From contig OZ007032.1 of assembly GCA_963931615.1 (NCBI GenBank), positions 992,001 to 1,056,000 of the forward strand: DNA of 64,000 nucleotides, read 5' to 3'. Made by a program: the position numbers and the translations under genes. Position 1 is the stretch's first letter. The number at the start of each line of letters is the position of its first letter. This document shows positions 41,974-49,770 of this stretch, piece after piece. This stretch comes from Coprenecus sp902388455. GTDB lineage: Bacteria; Bacteroidota; Bacteroidia; Bacteroidales; UBA932. The notes below the pieces were generated by a model. The model was not told the DNA's origin and ran no database searches. It was given only the letters and a program-made list of their open reading frames with translations.

Positions 41974-41980
41974 TTTCGGC

Positions 41981-42892
41981 TCATTCTATCTTTGGAGGCT
42001 CAAAGAACTTGTCCAGCTCTGCCCGCAGAATCTTGGTATATTTACCGACCTTGATACGGGGAATATTATGGTATTTCACATAATGGTAGAGTTGATCTCG
42101 TGTCAGATTGAATCGCTCCATCGCTTCGGCAATGGTGTAGTATTTGGGCTCTTCTGGAGCTATGAGACCTTTGGCAATGTCCACATGCTTTTTGGAGTAA
42201 TACACCATAATGCCGACTTTCTTTTTAGGAATGGCATTCTTTGATACGAAAGAATAAATTGCTGTTAGTGTCATGCCGAACTTCTCCTGCATGTCTTGCG
42301 TGCTGTACCATTCCTTGATTTCAGGATCGGGAGCTTTCTTTGCAAAGTAGTCATCAATATGCTTTTTGCTCCAATAGGTTTTCCCACGGTTAAATGTCCG
42401 GGGTATATTATGCTCTTTAGCTATATGAAATATCCAGGAATCTTTGACACCGAATTTCTCTTTAATCTCATTGGTGGTATAGAAGTCTGTGATAGGGATT
42501 GTATCTTTGGGCATTCGATATTGATAAGGCTTATTTTGAAGCATAGCATCAATATCAGTCCTCCTGATAAATGAAAGCCTACTGCTAATTTTAGACGCTT
42601 TAAGATGACCTGCCTTTACCATGGTATAGATAGCCTGGCGAGATAAACCTAACAGACGTCCTGTTTCTGAAAAGGAAAGATATTCCTTCTCCTTAATGTC
42701 TTCAATGATGCGTTCAGTTTTCTGAACTTGAGTTTGTGACTCTGTTGTCTGCACTCGTTTTTTGCGTATGGCCCGTTTATAGGCAAAATTTGCACACCTG
42801 TGTGAACAGAACCTTGTAGAAACTTTCTGAGCCTCGAATTCTTTACCGCACCACTCACAAATCTTTTTAATTCTAAAGTTACTAGTTGCCAT
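41981..42892 (-). CDS. Zinc-ribbon protein with four tandem excisionase-type HTHs
   Basis: A 303-residue DNA-binding protein. A zinc ribbon (CEWCGKEFEAQ and FCSHRC, residues about 13-34) is followed by four MerR/excisionase-like helix-turn-helix units. They begin at YLSFSETGRLLGLSRQAIYT, FYTTNEIKEKFGVKDSWIFH, WYSTQDMQEKFGMTLTAIYS and YYTIAEAMERFNLTRDQLYH, spaced about 60 residues. A protein with four DNA-reading units could bridge several sites, as recombination directionality factors do. It is 92 bases upstream of the integrase, with the shared regulatory repeat between them, and lies beside the repeat-rich right end. Confidence 0.8.
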   Translation of the reverse strand: MATSNFRIKKICEWCGKEFEAQKVSTRFCSHRCANFAYKRAIRKKRVQTTESQTQVQKTERIIEDIKEKEYLSFSETGRLLGLSRQAIYTMVKAGHLKASKISSRLSFIRRTDIDAMLQNKPYQYRMPKDTIPITDFYTTNEIKEKFGVKDSWIFHIAKEHNIPRTFNRGKTYWSKKHIDDYFAKKAPDPEIKEWYSTQDMQEKFGMTLTAIYSFVSKNAIPKKKVGIMVYYSKKHVDIAKGLIAPEEPKYYTIAEAMERFNLTRDQLYHYVKYHNIPRIKVGKYTKILRAELDKFFEPPKIE

Positions 42893-42941
42893 TTTTACTT
42901 AATATTTAGGGGTTAATTCTTCTTCATTTCTCCTGTTTTTT

Positions 42942-43080
42942 GTCAACCATCGTAAACTATTGTCAACTATAGTCAACATTCTCCACGACCTTGCCAACGA
43001 TAATCCTCGGATTTTCGTGGTGAGGTACACAGGAGGTACAAAAAATGGCGTAAAAAGGCTTAGCAACGATTATCAACGAT
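42942..43080. repeat. CAAC-containing repeats at the right end of the outer element
   Basis: GTCAACCATCGTAAAC (42942-42957) and GTCAACTATAGTCAAC (42962-42977) are near-copies 20 bases apart. CAACGAT recurs at 42995-43001, 43064-43070 and 43074-43080. The set lies between the HTH gene and the mnmE terminator, the expected place of integrase arm sites and the att core. The left-end counterpart was not found. Confidence 0.45.
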
Positions 43081-43091
43081 ACTTGAGCAAC

Positions 43092-43116
43092 AAAAAAGGC
43101 GCCCGTAAAGAGCGCC
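43092..43116 (-). terminator. Rho-independent terminator of mnmE
   Basis: On the minus strand GGCGC, a 9-base loop and GCGCC (plus 43098-43116) are followed by six T (plus 43092-43097). It lies 46 bases past the mnmE stop and marks the edge of core chromosome. Confidence 0.8.
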
Positions 43117-43161
43117 ATATTAATCGATTGTAATCAATTTAACTATTTGATAATCAAATAG

Positions 43162-44658
43162 TTACTTACCGATACAGAACCGCGAGAACACAGTCCCCAG
43201 CACCTCCTCCGAAGTAACCTCCCCGCAAATCTCCCCGATATGGTGCAGGGCCTCGCGTATGTCCTGTGTTACGAATTCCGTGGAGACTCCGGCGAGGAGG
43301 GCTTCGCGGGCGCGGGTGAGGGCTTCCAGAGCTTTCTGGAGGGCCTGGTAGTGGCGGAGGTTGGTGACGAGGGTGGCGGAGGTGTCGGCTGTGTGGGTGA
43401 CGGCGGTGGCGGCGAGGGCTGCGGTGATTTCGGGCAGGCCGAGGCGGTTGCGGGCGCTGATGGCGATGGTGCGGGTGGGGGAGAGGCCCTTTCGGCTGGC
43501 GAGGCTCTCGGCTGAGGTCAGCATTGCGGGGATTTCCGGCTCGCTGAGCAGGTCCGCCTTGTTGAGCAGTATCAGCAGTGTCCGCTCGTTGATTCCGCTA
43601 TGAGTGGAGGGGACATGGTTAAGCCGCGAGGCGATGGCCCCGAAGGATTCCCCGAATGTCCCGGGGCGGGTGGCGTCGAGCATGAGGAGGATGACTGAGG
43701 CGCGCTCGATGGTGCTGTAGGTGCGGTTGATGCCGATGGCCTCGATGGTCTCGGCGGTGTCGCGGATACCGGCGGTGTCGATGAAACGGAAGGTGGTGCC
43801 GGCGATGTTGACGGTGTCCTCGATGGTGTCGCGGGTGGTGCCGGCGATGTCGGAGACGATGGCCCGTTCCTCGCCTAAGAGGGCGTTCAGGAGGGTACTC
43901 TTACCAGTGTTGACGGCTCCTACGATGGCGGTGGGGATGCCGTTCTTGATGGCATTTCCAAGGGCAAATGAGTCCACGAGGCGCGAGATGTGCTCCGATA
44001 CCCGGTCGAGGAGGGCGAGCACCTGGCTCCGGTCGGCGAATTCCACGTCCTCCTCGCTGAAGTCCAGCTCCAGCTCCATCAGCGACACGATGTCCACCAT
44101 CTGCGAGCGCATCTCCTGCAGCTCGGAGGAATAGCCGCCGCGCATCTGTTTCAGGGCAATGTCGTGGGCCGCTCTGTTCTCGGAGGCGATCAGGTCCGCG
44201 ACCGCCTCGGCCTGGGCGAGGTCCATCCGTCCGTTGAGAAAGGCCCGTTTGGTAAATTCCCCGGCGGCGGCCATTACCGCTCCTGCGGCGAGGAGCGCCC
44301 TCAGAATCTCGGACACAATGTATTGGGATCCATGGCAATATATCTCGGCGGAATCCTCTCCGGTGTAGGAGTGGGGGGCACGGAAGATCACTGCCATCAC
44401 CTCGTCGATGACGGTCTCGGCATTATCGGTGGAATGACCGGGGCTTTCAGGGAAAATAATCCGCCCGTAGTGCATCTCCCTGGGCCGGAACTCCGCAGCC
44501 CGCGGCCCTTGGTCATTGAAAGGCCGGAACACCTTGTCCAGCACTTCCACCGCCTCCGGTCCGCTGACGCGCACTATCGCGACCGCCCCCTGTCCCGGAG
44601 CCGTCGCCCTGGCGCAGATTGTCGTCTGTCCGTATATTTTCTCGTTTTCCATTTTCAT
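43162..44658 (-). CDS. mnmE: tRNA modification GTPase MnmE
   Basis: A 498-residue GTPase that, with MnmG, installs cmnm5U34 in tRNA wobble positions. N-terminal folate-binding domain: TICARATAPGQGAVAIVRVS. G domain: G1 GAVNTGKSTLLNALLGEE, G3 DTAGIRD, G4 NKADL. The C-terminus ends in the hallmark CIGK, whose Cys is functionally important. Length and order match the family. Its ATG overlaps the stop of the beta-lactamase gene (ATGA). It is the last gene of a minus-strand run and the first core gene next to the genomic island. Confidence 0.95.
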   Translation of the reverse strand: MKMENEKIYGQTTICARATAPGQGAVAIVRVSGPEAVEVLDKVFRPFNDQGPRAAEFRPREMHYGRIIFPESPGHSTDNAETVIDEVMAVIFRAPHSYTGEDSAEIYCHGSQYIVSEILRALLAAGAVMAAAGEFTKRAFLNGRMDLAQAEAVADLIASENRAAHDIALKQMRGGYSSELQEMRSQMVDIVSLMELELDFSEEDVEFADRSQVLALLDRVSEHISRLVDSFALGNAIKNGIPTAIVGAVNTGKSTLLNALLGEERAIVSDIAGTTRDTIEDTVNIAGTTFRFIDTAGIRDTAETIEAIGINRTYSTIERASVILLMLDATRPGTFGESFGAIASRLNHVPSTHSGINERTLLILLNKADLLSEPEIPAMLTSAESLASRKGLSPTRTIAISARNRLGLPEITAALAATAVTHTADTSATLVTNLRHYQALQKALEALTRAREALLAGVSTEFVTQDIREALHHIGEICGEVTSEEVLGTVFSRFCIGK

Positions 44659-45536
44659 ATCTTAAAGTACCTGTAAACAATCCCGGCTATCTCCGCCATC
44701 ACGCCGGCATTCACTTCATCCGTCTCCTTCGAATCCATAATCAGAACTGATACATAGCATTTCCTGCCGTCCGGCATATAGATCGCCCCGGCATCGGCAT
44801 CCGCTATCATGGTGCCGTCGGGCAGCCGGTCAGAGTGTCCGGTCTTATGCGCGACAGGCACATCCCCGGGAAGGCCTGCCTTCAGCTTATCCTGGCCGGA
44901 TGAACATTCCAGCAGAATCCGCTCTAAAAATGCGGAATGTTCCGTGCTCAAAATCTCTCCCGAATATATTTTCTCAAACAGCCGGACAACGGACATCGGC
45001 GTGCTCCAGTTGAGATAGCCGTTCCGGATGTCCTCGTGCATGTCCGCCTCGGTCTCAGTCAGGTTCAGGTCCGTTATTCCGAGCGACTTGATGCATGAGT
45101 CGACTTTGTCTATACCGCCTGTGAAACCGATCAGCAAGTCACAGGTGTTGTTGTCGCTGTGCGAGACAGTGTATCCGACAATATCCAGGTAGGAAATCCG
45201 GATGTCCTGCCCAGGGTACCTGTCTCTCAGCGGGCTGTAGGTATTTTCATGCAATTGCTCCGAGCGGATAAGCACCGTGCTGTCCAGCGGAATGCCCTCC
45301 GCATCCATTTTCCTCAGAGCCGTTACCGCGACATGCAGCTTGAACACACTCATGAGAGGATACTTCCGGCTGTTGTTCACCGTTATGACCGTGTCTCCGC
45401 ACATTACGGCCACTCCTATTGTAGCCTGCCTGCCAGCGATGACTTTCTCAATGTCTCCGCGCAGGTCTTTTCCGGCAGCGGCGGTCATGCAGCAGATGCA
45501 CAGGACAGATGTTATTACGAATCTTCTAATATTCAT
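44655..45536 (-). CDS. Class A (subclass A2) beta-lactamase
   Basis: A 293-residue serine beta-lactamase with an N-terminal signal peptide (ITSVLCICCMTAAAGKD). Catalytic SVFK motif (Ser70-x-x-Lys73), SDN loop in SHSDNNTCD, omega-loop TEADMHED with the Glu166 candidate and His in place of Asn170, and HKTGHSD. The omega-loop form and NGYLNWSTP are characteristic of the CfxA/CblA/PER branch, common in Bacteroidales. It would hydrolyse penicillins and cephalosporins in the periplasm. It sits between core genes rlmD and mnmE and overlaps the latter, so it looks chromosomal rather than recently acquired. Confidence 0.9.
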   Translation of the reverse strand: MNIRRFVITSVLCICCMTAAAGKDLRGDIEKVIAGRQATIGVAVMCGDTVITVNNSRKYPLMSVFKLHVAVTALRKMDAEGIPLDSTVLIRSEQLHENTYSPLRDRYPGQDIRISYLDIVGYTVSHSDNNTCDLLIGFTGGIDKVDSCIKSLGITDLNLTETEADMHEDIRNGYLNWSTPMSVVRLFEKIYSGEILSTEHSAFLERILLECSSGQDKLKAGLPGDVPVAHKTGHSDRLPDGTMIADADAGAIYMPDGRKCYVSVLIMDSKETDEVNAGVMAEIAGIVYRYFKI

Positions 45537-45555
45537 AACATCTTATTATCGGTAA

Positions 45556-47115
45556 TCAGCAGCCCACTTTCTCCAGAAGCGCCACATTCTCCACATGAGT
45601 GGTGTGCGGGAACATGTCCACCGGCCTGATCCTGACCAGCCGGTACGCTCCGCCGGAGGTAAGCATGGCGAGGTCGCGGGCCTGTGTGGCCGGATTACAG
45701 CTTACGTACACGATCTTCCGCGCCCCGGTTCCGAGCAGCACCTCGATGACAGAAGGATGTACCCCGGCCCTGGGCGGGTCGAGTATCACCACGTCCGGCG
45801 AGGCTCCCTGGGCGGCCACGAACTCCGGAGTGAGGATGTCCTTCATGTCCCCGGCGTAGAACCGACAATTGTCTATCCCGTTGATCCGCGCATTGACCTT
45901 CGCGTCGGCTATGGCCTCGGGCACGTATTCCACGCCCACCACCGAAGCCACGCTCCGGGCCACGAACAGGGCTATCGTCCCGGTCCCGGTGTAGAGGTCG
46001 TAGACGTGCTCCCCGCCCTGGAAATCCGCAAATTCGCGCACCGTCGAGTAGAGCCTGTAGGCCTGCAGCGGATTGGTCTGGTAGAAGGATTTCGGCCCGA
46101 TCTTGAACCGCAGCCCCTCCATCTCCTCGTAGATGGCGTCCTCGCCCCGCGCATTCAGAATCTCCTGGTCGTTGATGGCGTCGTTCATCCTCCCGTTGTA
46201 CAGATAGTTCAGCGACTTGATCTGGGGAAAACGCGCCATCAGCACGTCGAAGAGCTTCTCCGCCTCGGCGTCGCAGTCCTCCGGCCGGAACCCGCAGCGC
46301 AGCTTGCCGAGCTTCGGCGGACGGGCCCCGAACATGACGGTCAGCATGACCTCCCCGCGCAGGTTGGTGCGGATGATGATATTGCGCAGGAAGCCGCTCT
46401 GCTCCCGGATGTTGAAGAATGGCAGGCCGTGTACTATGGCGTACTGCCTGATGAAGTTGCGTATCTCGTTGGAAGGCTCTGGCTGCAGCCAGCAGTGCCT
46501 GATATCCAGTATCTTGTCAAATGCCTTGGAAATGTGGAAGCCGAGGGCAAATCCGGCGGGGTTGGTATTGACGGACGAATACCCTCCGCGCAGGTGCCTC
46601 GGGAAGACTCCGCCCTCGAACTGCGAGGGGTCGAGCGGGGTAGGAGGGTCGAATACCGACGAGGGGTCCTCTCCGCTCTGCAGCCACCGGCGGTCGGAGA
46701 AGGTAAATTCCAGCTTGTTGCGGTACTCCGTAGTGCGCTCCGAAGGCAGGATCGGCAGCACCTCCACCTGGTCCATCGGCAGATGTCCGATGCGGGCGAA
46801 CTGGTCCACGACCTGCTGCTGCTTGTACTTGAGCTGCAGGGGGTAGGGGAGTTCCTGCCAGGCGCAGCCACCGCAGTCCTTGTAATGCTCGCAGAACGGC
46901 TCCAGGCGGTCAGGCGAGGGCTGCTCTATCTCCACCAGCGTCCCCTCGAAATACTTCTCCCGCCGCTTGTCGATCCGCACGGCGATGACATCCCCCGGCA
47001 CGGCATTGGACACGAACACAACCTTCCCGTCAATATGCGCAATCGCCTTTCCCTCAGCGCCGACGGACTCCACGGTCACACCGCGGACTATCTCTTTTTC
47101 TTTCTTTCTGCTCAT
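45556..47115 (-). CDS. rlmD: 23S rRNA (uracil-5-)-methyltransferase RlmD/RumA family
   Basis: About 519 residues from MSRKKEKEIVRGV. N-terminal TRAM domain (GVTVESVGAEGKAIAHIDGK), then a 4Fe-4S site CEHYKDCGGCAW. A SAM-dependent methylase core follows with YDLYTGTGTIALFVA, ILDPPRAGVHPS and VSCNPATQARD (catalytic Cys). It methylates a uridine of 23S rRNA; whether U1939 or U747 cannot be decided. The first frame codon is a TTG three codons earlier. The ATG is preferred because a TAAATTTG -7 box (plus 47122-47129) ends only 6 bases upstream, suggesting a near-leaderless transcript. Confidence 0.9.
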   Translation of the reverse strand: MSRKKEKEIVRGVTVESVGAEGKAIAHIDGKVVFVSNAVPGDVIAVRIDKRREKYFEGTLVEIEQPSPDRLEPFCEHYKDCGGCAWQELPYPLQLKYKQQQVVDQFARIGHLPMDQVEVLPILPSERTTEYRNKLEFTFSDRRWLQSGEDPSSVFDPPTPLDPSQFEGGVFPRHLRGGYSSVNTNPAGFALGFHISKAFDKILDIRHCWLQPEPSNEIRNFIRQYAIVHGLPFFNIREQSGFLRNIIIRTNLRGEVMLTVMFGARPPKLGKLRCGFRPEDCDAEAEKLFDVLMARFPQIKSLNYLYNGRMNDAINDQEILNARGEDAIYEEMEGLRFKIGPKSFYQTNPLQAYRLYSTVREFADFQGGEHVYDLYTGTGTIALFVARSVASVVGVEYVPEAIADAKVNARINGIDNCRFYAGDMKDILTPEFVAAQGASPDVVILDPPRAGVHPSVIEVLLGTGARKIVYVSCNPATQARDLAMLTSGGAYRLVRIRPVDMFPHTTHVENVALLEKVGC

Positions 47116-47121
47116 AGGCTG

Positions 47122-47129
47122 CAAATTTA
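47122..47129 (-). promoter_or_regulatory. -7 box at the rlmD start
   Basis: Minus-strand TAAATTTG matches TAnnTTTG and ends 6 bases before the rlmD ATG, which would place transcription start at about the start codon. Confidence 0.45.
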
Positions 47130-47335
47130 CATGAAATTCAGAGTGCGGATATGCCTCTTAGGAAATTTTTTGAGTTGCTGTAGAAATTATTCTCCTTACT
47201 GGCGAATTTTACGTAAAAACCGCACTCTCAACTGGCGATTTTTCTTAACTGTTCTGATAAAATTTCTGATATTCAGTTCATGTCCCGGACGGCAGACGGG
47301 CACGCGATACCGGAAAGGGAACCGCACAGCCCGGA

Positions 47336-48991
47336 TTACTGATACAGGAACCGCTTGATGCTCTTCTTGGCCGTCTTCTCGAATTCCTCGTAGCGGATCT
47401 GCACTTTGGCTATCTGGGAATAGGCCGGCAGCTGCTGGTTCAGCTCGAGGCGGTTGGCTTCCATTGCTTTGGCGACGTCCGCTTCCGTAAGGGAGGATGC
47501 ATAAGCCTCGTCAAAGTCCGGAAATATCAGTGCCACCAGCTTTCCGCTCCGGAGGATGATCAGCGATTCGGCCACGTAGGGCATGTTGTTCAGCCTGTTC
47601 TCTATCTCTTCCGGGTAAATATTCTGCCCGGCGGCCGTCAGGAGCATGTTCTTGCTGCGTCCGCGGACCGTGATGCAGCCGTCGGCGTCCATGGTACCCA
47701 GATCGCCGGTATGGAGCCAGCCTCCGCTGTCGATAATCTGGGCCGTGGCTTCGGGATTCTTGTAGTAACCCAGCATGGTGTTGGTGCCGCGGCATACTAT
47801 CTCGCCGGCGGTACCGGCCGGATCGGGAGACAGGATGCGCACTTCCATCCGTGACGCTGCCCGTCCGCAGGAACCCTGCCGGAGGGTCTCCCAGCGGCTG
47901 GAGCAGATGATGGGCCCGCACTCGGTCATGCCGTATGCGATGGTATACGGGAAGCCTATCTGCCTGAGGAAGCGCTCTACTTCGGCATTGAACGGGGCCC
48001 CGCCTATGATGATTTCATCGAATTGTCCTCCGAATATCTCCATCGCCTCCCTGCGCGCGAAGGCCTTTACCCTGTCGTTGATGACCGGCATGCGCAGAAG
48101 CAGCTTCCCTATGGTATTGTCCACCCTCGGCAGGATGTTCTTCTTGATGATCTTCTCCACGACAAGCGGAACGCATGAGATCACCTTGGGCCGTATCTCG
48201 GCGAAGGACTGCGCGATGATCTTGGGCGAGGGCATCCTCGTCAGGAAGTGCAGGTGGGCGCCGGCGGCAAAGCCGTACAGGAAATCGTAGACCATGCCGA
48301 ATACGTGCCCGAGGGGCAGCATGGAGACTATATTGTCGCCGGGCTCGACGCGCAGCATCTCCCGGCAATAGTCCACATTGCTCCACAGACTGCGGTAGGG
48401 CAGCATCACGCCCTTGGAATAGCCGGTGGTGCCGGATGTATAATTTATGACCGCCAGCTCGTCAGGAGAGGCCTCACGCCGGTAATGGATGTGCTCAGGG
48501 CGGAAATGCTTGGGATAGCGGGCTCCGTACAGGGCGTTACGCTGGCTGTAGGCTTTTCTCAGGGCCTCATTGCGGCAGATTATAGTGGAAAAGTCCTCCA
48601 TCAGTACGATGCATTCGAGCAGAGGCATCGCAGCCTCGTCCAGAGCTTCCCAGGCACGGGCTCCCACAAAGAGCAGTTTCGCCTCGGAATGGTTGACGAT
48701 GTGGTGGATGTTGTCCGGCTTGAACTCATGCAGTATGGGTACAATGACCGCACCGTAGGTCACGGTAGCTAGAAAGACGACACCCCAGTGGGCGCTGTTC
48801 CGCCCGCATACGGCGATCTTGTCACCTGGGCGTATGCCTGCACTCTCGAGCACTATGTGGAACTTGGCTATCTTGCGGGCCACGTCCTTGTACTGCAGGG
48901 TCACGCCCTTATAATCGGTCAGGGCCTTGCGGTCCCAGTTCCGGACAATACTCCGTTCTATATAGTCAATAAAGGTAGATGCTTTTTCCAT
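47336..48991 (-). CDS. Long-chain acyl-CoA synthetase (AMP-binding)
   Basis: A 551-residue adenylate-forming enzyme. The AMP-binding P-loop is INYTSGTTGYSKGVMLPY. YGMTECGPIICSSRW and LHTGDLGTMDADGCITVRGR (A8 hinge) follow, and a C-terminal Lys lies in KTAKKSIKRFLY. It activates fatty acids to acyl-CoA via acyl-AMP, probably at the membrane face. Length fits the FadD/long-chain ligase group of Bacteroidetes. It lies in the same strand run as the SpoU methyltransferase (9-base gap) and rlmD. Chain-length specificity is unknown. Confidence 0.88.
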   Translation of the reverse strand: MEKASTFIDYIERSIVRNWDRKALTDYKGVTLQYKDVARKIAKFHIVLESAGIRPGDKIAVCGRNSAHWGVVFLATVTYGAVIVPILHEFKPDNIHHIVNHSEAKLLFVGARAWEALDEAAMPLLECIVLMEDFSTIICRNEALRKAYSQRNALYGARYPKHFRPEHIHYRREASPDELAVINYTSGTTGYSKGVMLPYRSLWSNVDYCREMLRVEPGDNIVSMLPLGHVFGMVYDFLYGFAAGAHLHFLTRMPSPKIIAQSFAEIRPKVISCVPLVVEKIIKKNILPRVDNTIGKLLLRMPVINDRVKAFARREAMEIFGGQFDEIIIGGAPFNAEVERFLRQIGFPYTIAYGMTECGPIICSSRWETLRQGSCGRAASRMEVRILSPDPAGTAGEIVCRGTNTMLGYYKNPEATAQIIDSGGWLHTGDLGTMDADGCITVRGRSKNMLLTAAGQNIYPEEIENRLNNMPYVAESLIILRSGKLVALIFPDFDEAYASSLTEADVAKAMEANRLELNQQLPAYSQIAKVQIRYEEFEKTAKKSIKRFLYQ

Positions 48992-49000
48992 ATTATAATT

Positions 49001-49756
49001 TTAAGGGAGCCGTCTCCTGCGGAATTCGTAGCAGGTGACGGCAGTGGCGATGGCCACGTTGAGGGATTCGGCGGCTCCGTCGGGGTTGGAGGCAAATGAG
49101 GGGATGTGCAGCCTGCGTGTGGCGGCGGCCATGAGGGCGGGGGAGAGGCCGTCCCTCTCGCTGCCCATCAGGATCAATGCCCGGGAGGTGTCCAGGGCGG
49201 CTGAGCGGATGTCCTCTCCGTCGAGGGCTGTGGCGTAGACGGGGATTCCGGCGGCGGTGCATCCGCGCACAAGCGCATGAAGGTCGCAGGTGACGGCCCG
49301 CTGGCGGAAGATGGAGCCCATGGTGGCCTGGACGGTCTTGGGGTTGTACAGGTCGACGCAGTCGGGGGAGAGGTAGACGGTGCCGATACCGAACCAGTCG
49401 GCCAGGCGCAGGATGGTGCCGGCGTTCCCCGGGTCACGGACGGAGTCCAGTCCGAGGCAGAGACCTGAGGGCAATGCGGGGGGCGGGGCATTGTCCTGTA
49501 TCTTCTCCTGAGGGATGCGCAGCACGGCGAGGGCTGGGGAGGGAGACGAGAGATGGCTCATCCGCCCCATGACCTCCTCCCCGACGTCTGGGAGACGGTA
49601 GACCGCCTCCACGGGGAAGCACTTCTGCGTCAGGGCCTCCCCGACCATTTTCTCCCCCTCGACGACGAAAAGCCCCAGCTCCTCCCGGAATTTTTTCTGT
49701 CCGAGGGAGCGTATGAGCCTGATGTCGGCCTTGGAGGGGATGCGGTCGCTGAGCAT
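49001..49756 (-). CDS. SpoU/TrmH-family RNA 2'-O-methyltransferase
   Basis: A 251-residue methyltransferase from MLSDRIPSKADI. The N-terminal substrate-binding domain is of L7Ae-like type (FVVEGEKMVGEAL). The SPOUT knot carries GLDSVRDPGNAGTILRLADW (motif 1), LILMGSERDGLSP (motif 2) and SLNVAIATAVTCYEF (motif 3). It methylates ribose 2'-OH in rRNA or tRNA; the target is unknown. The frame extends upstream through the decarboxylase gene on the same strand, but that extension is a GC-rich shadow. It starts 14 bases after the decarboxylase stop. Confidence 0.88.
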   Translation of the reverse strand: MLSDRIPSKADIRLIRSLGQKKFREELGLFVVEGEKMVGEALTQKCFPVEAVYRLPDVGEEVMGRMSHLSSPSPALAVLRIPQEKIQDNAPPPALPSGLCLGLDSVRDPGNAGTILRLADWFGIGTVYLSPDCVDLYNPKTVQATMGSIFRQRAVTCDLHALVRGCTAAGIPVYATALDGEDIRSAALDTSRALILMGSERDGLSPALMAAATRRLHIPSFASNPDGAAESLNVAIATAVTCYEFRRRRLP

Positions 49757-49770
49757 TGTCTTGAAAACGC

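Larger units (their letters stand above)
7686..43091. mobile_element. Outer mobilizable genomic island, interrupted by an inner element
   Basis: The backbone runs hypothetical - relaxase - MobC - primase-like - DUF3987 - HTH (minus strand, 7,686-12,406). Its cargo is at 12,553-20,196. Its integrase is split between 20,288-20,455 and 40,933-41,888, and a zinc-ribbon/HTH gene occupies 41,981-42,892. The right end lies before the mnmE terminator at 43,092, where base composition jumps to GC-rich. A shared 51-bp regulatory repeat upstream of the HTH gene and of the integrase ties the two flanks together. The left boundary is not established; it could lie near 7,640 or outside the window. Confidence 0.6.

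Noticed and set aside
42942..43080. CAAC repeats as a CRISPR-like array
   Set aside because: The copies are only 7-16 bases, irregularly spaced and have no spacer structure.
45595..47358. 587-codon open frame on the plus strand
   Set aside because: It is antisense to rlmD in GC-rich DNA, has no family motif and a Val/Arg/His-rich composition typical of a mirror frame.
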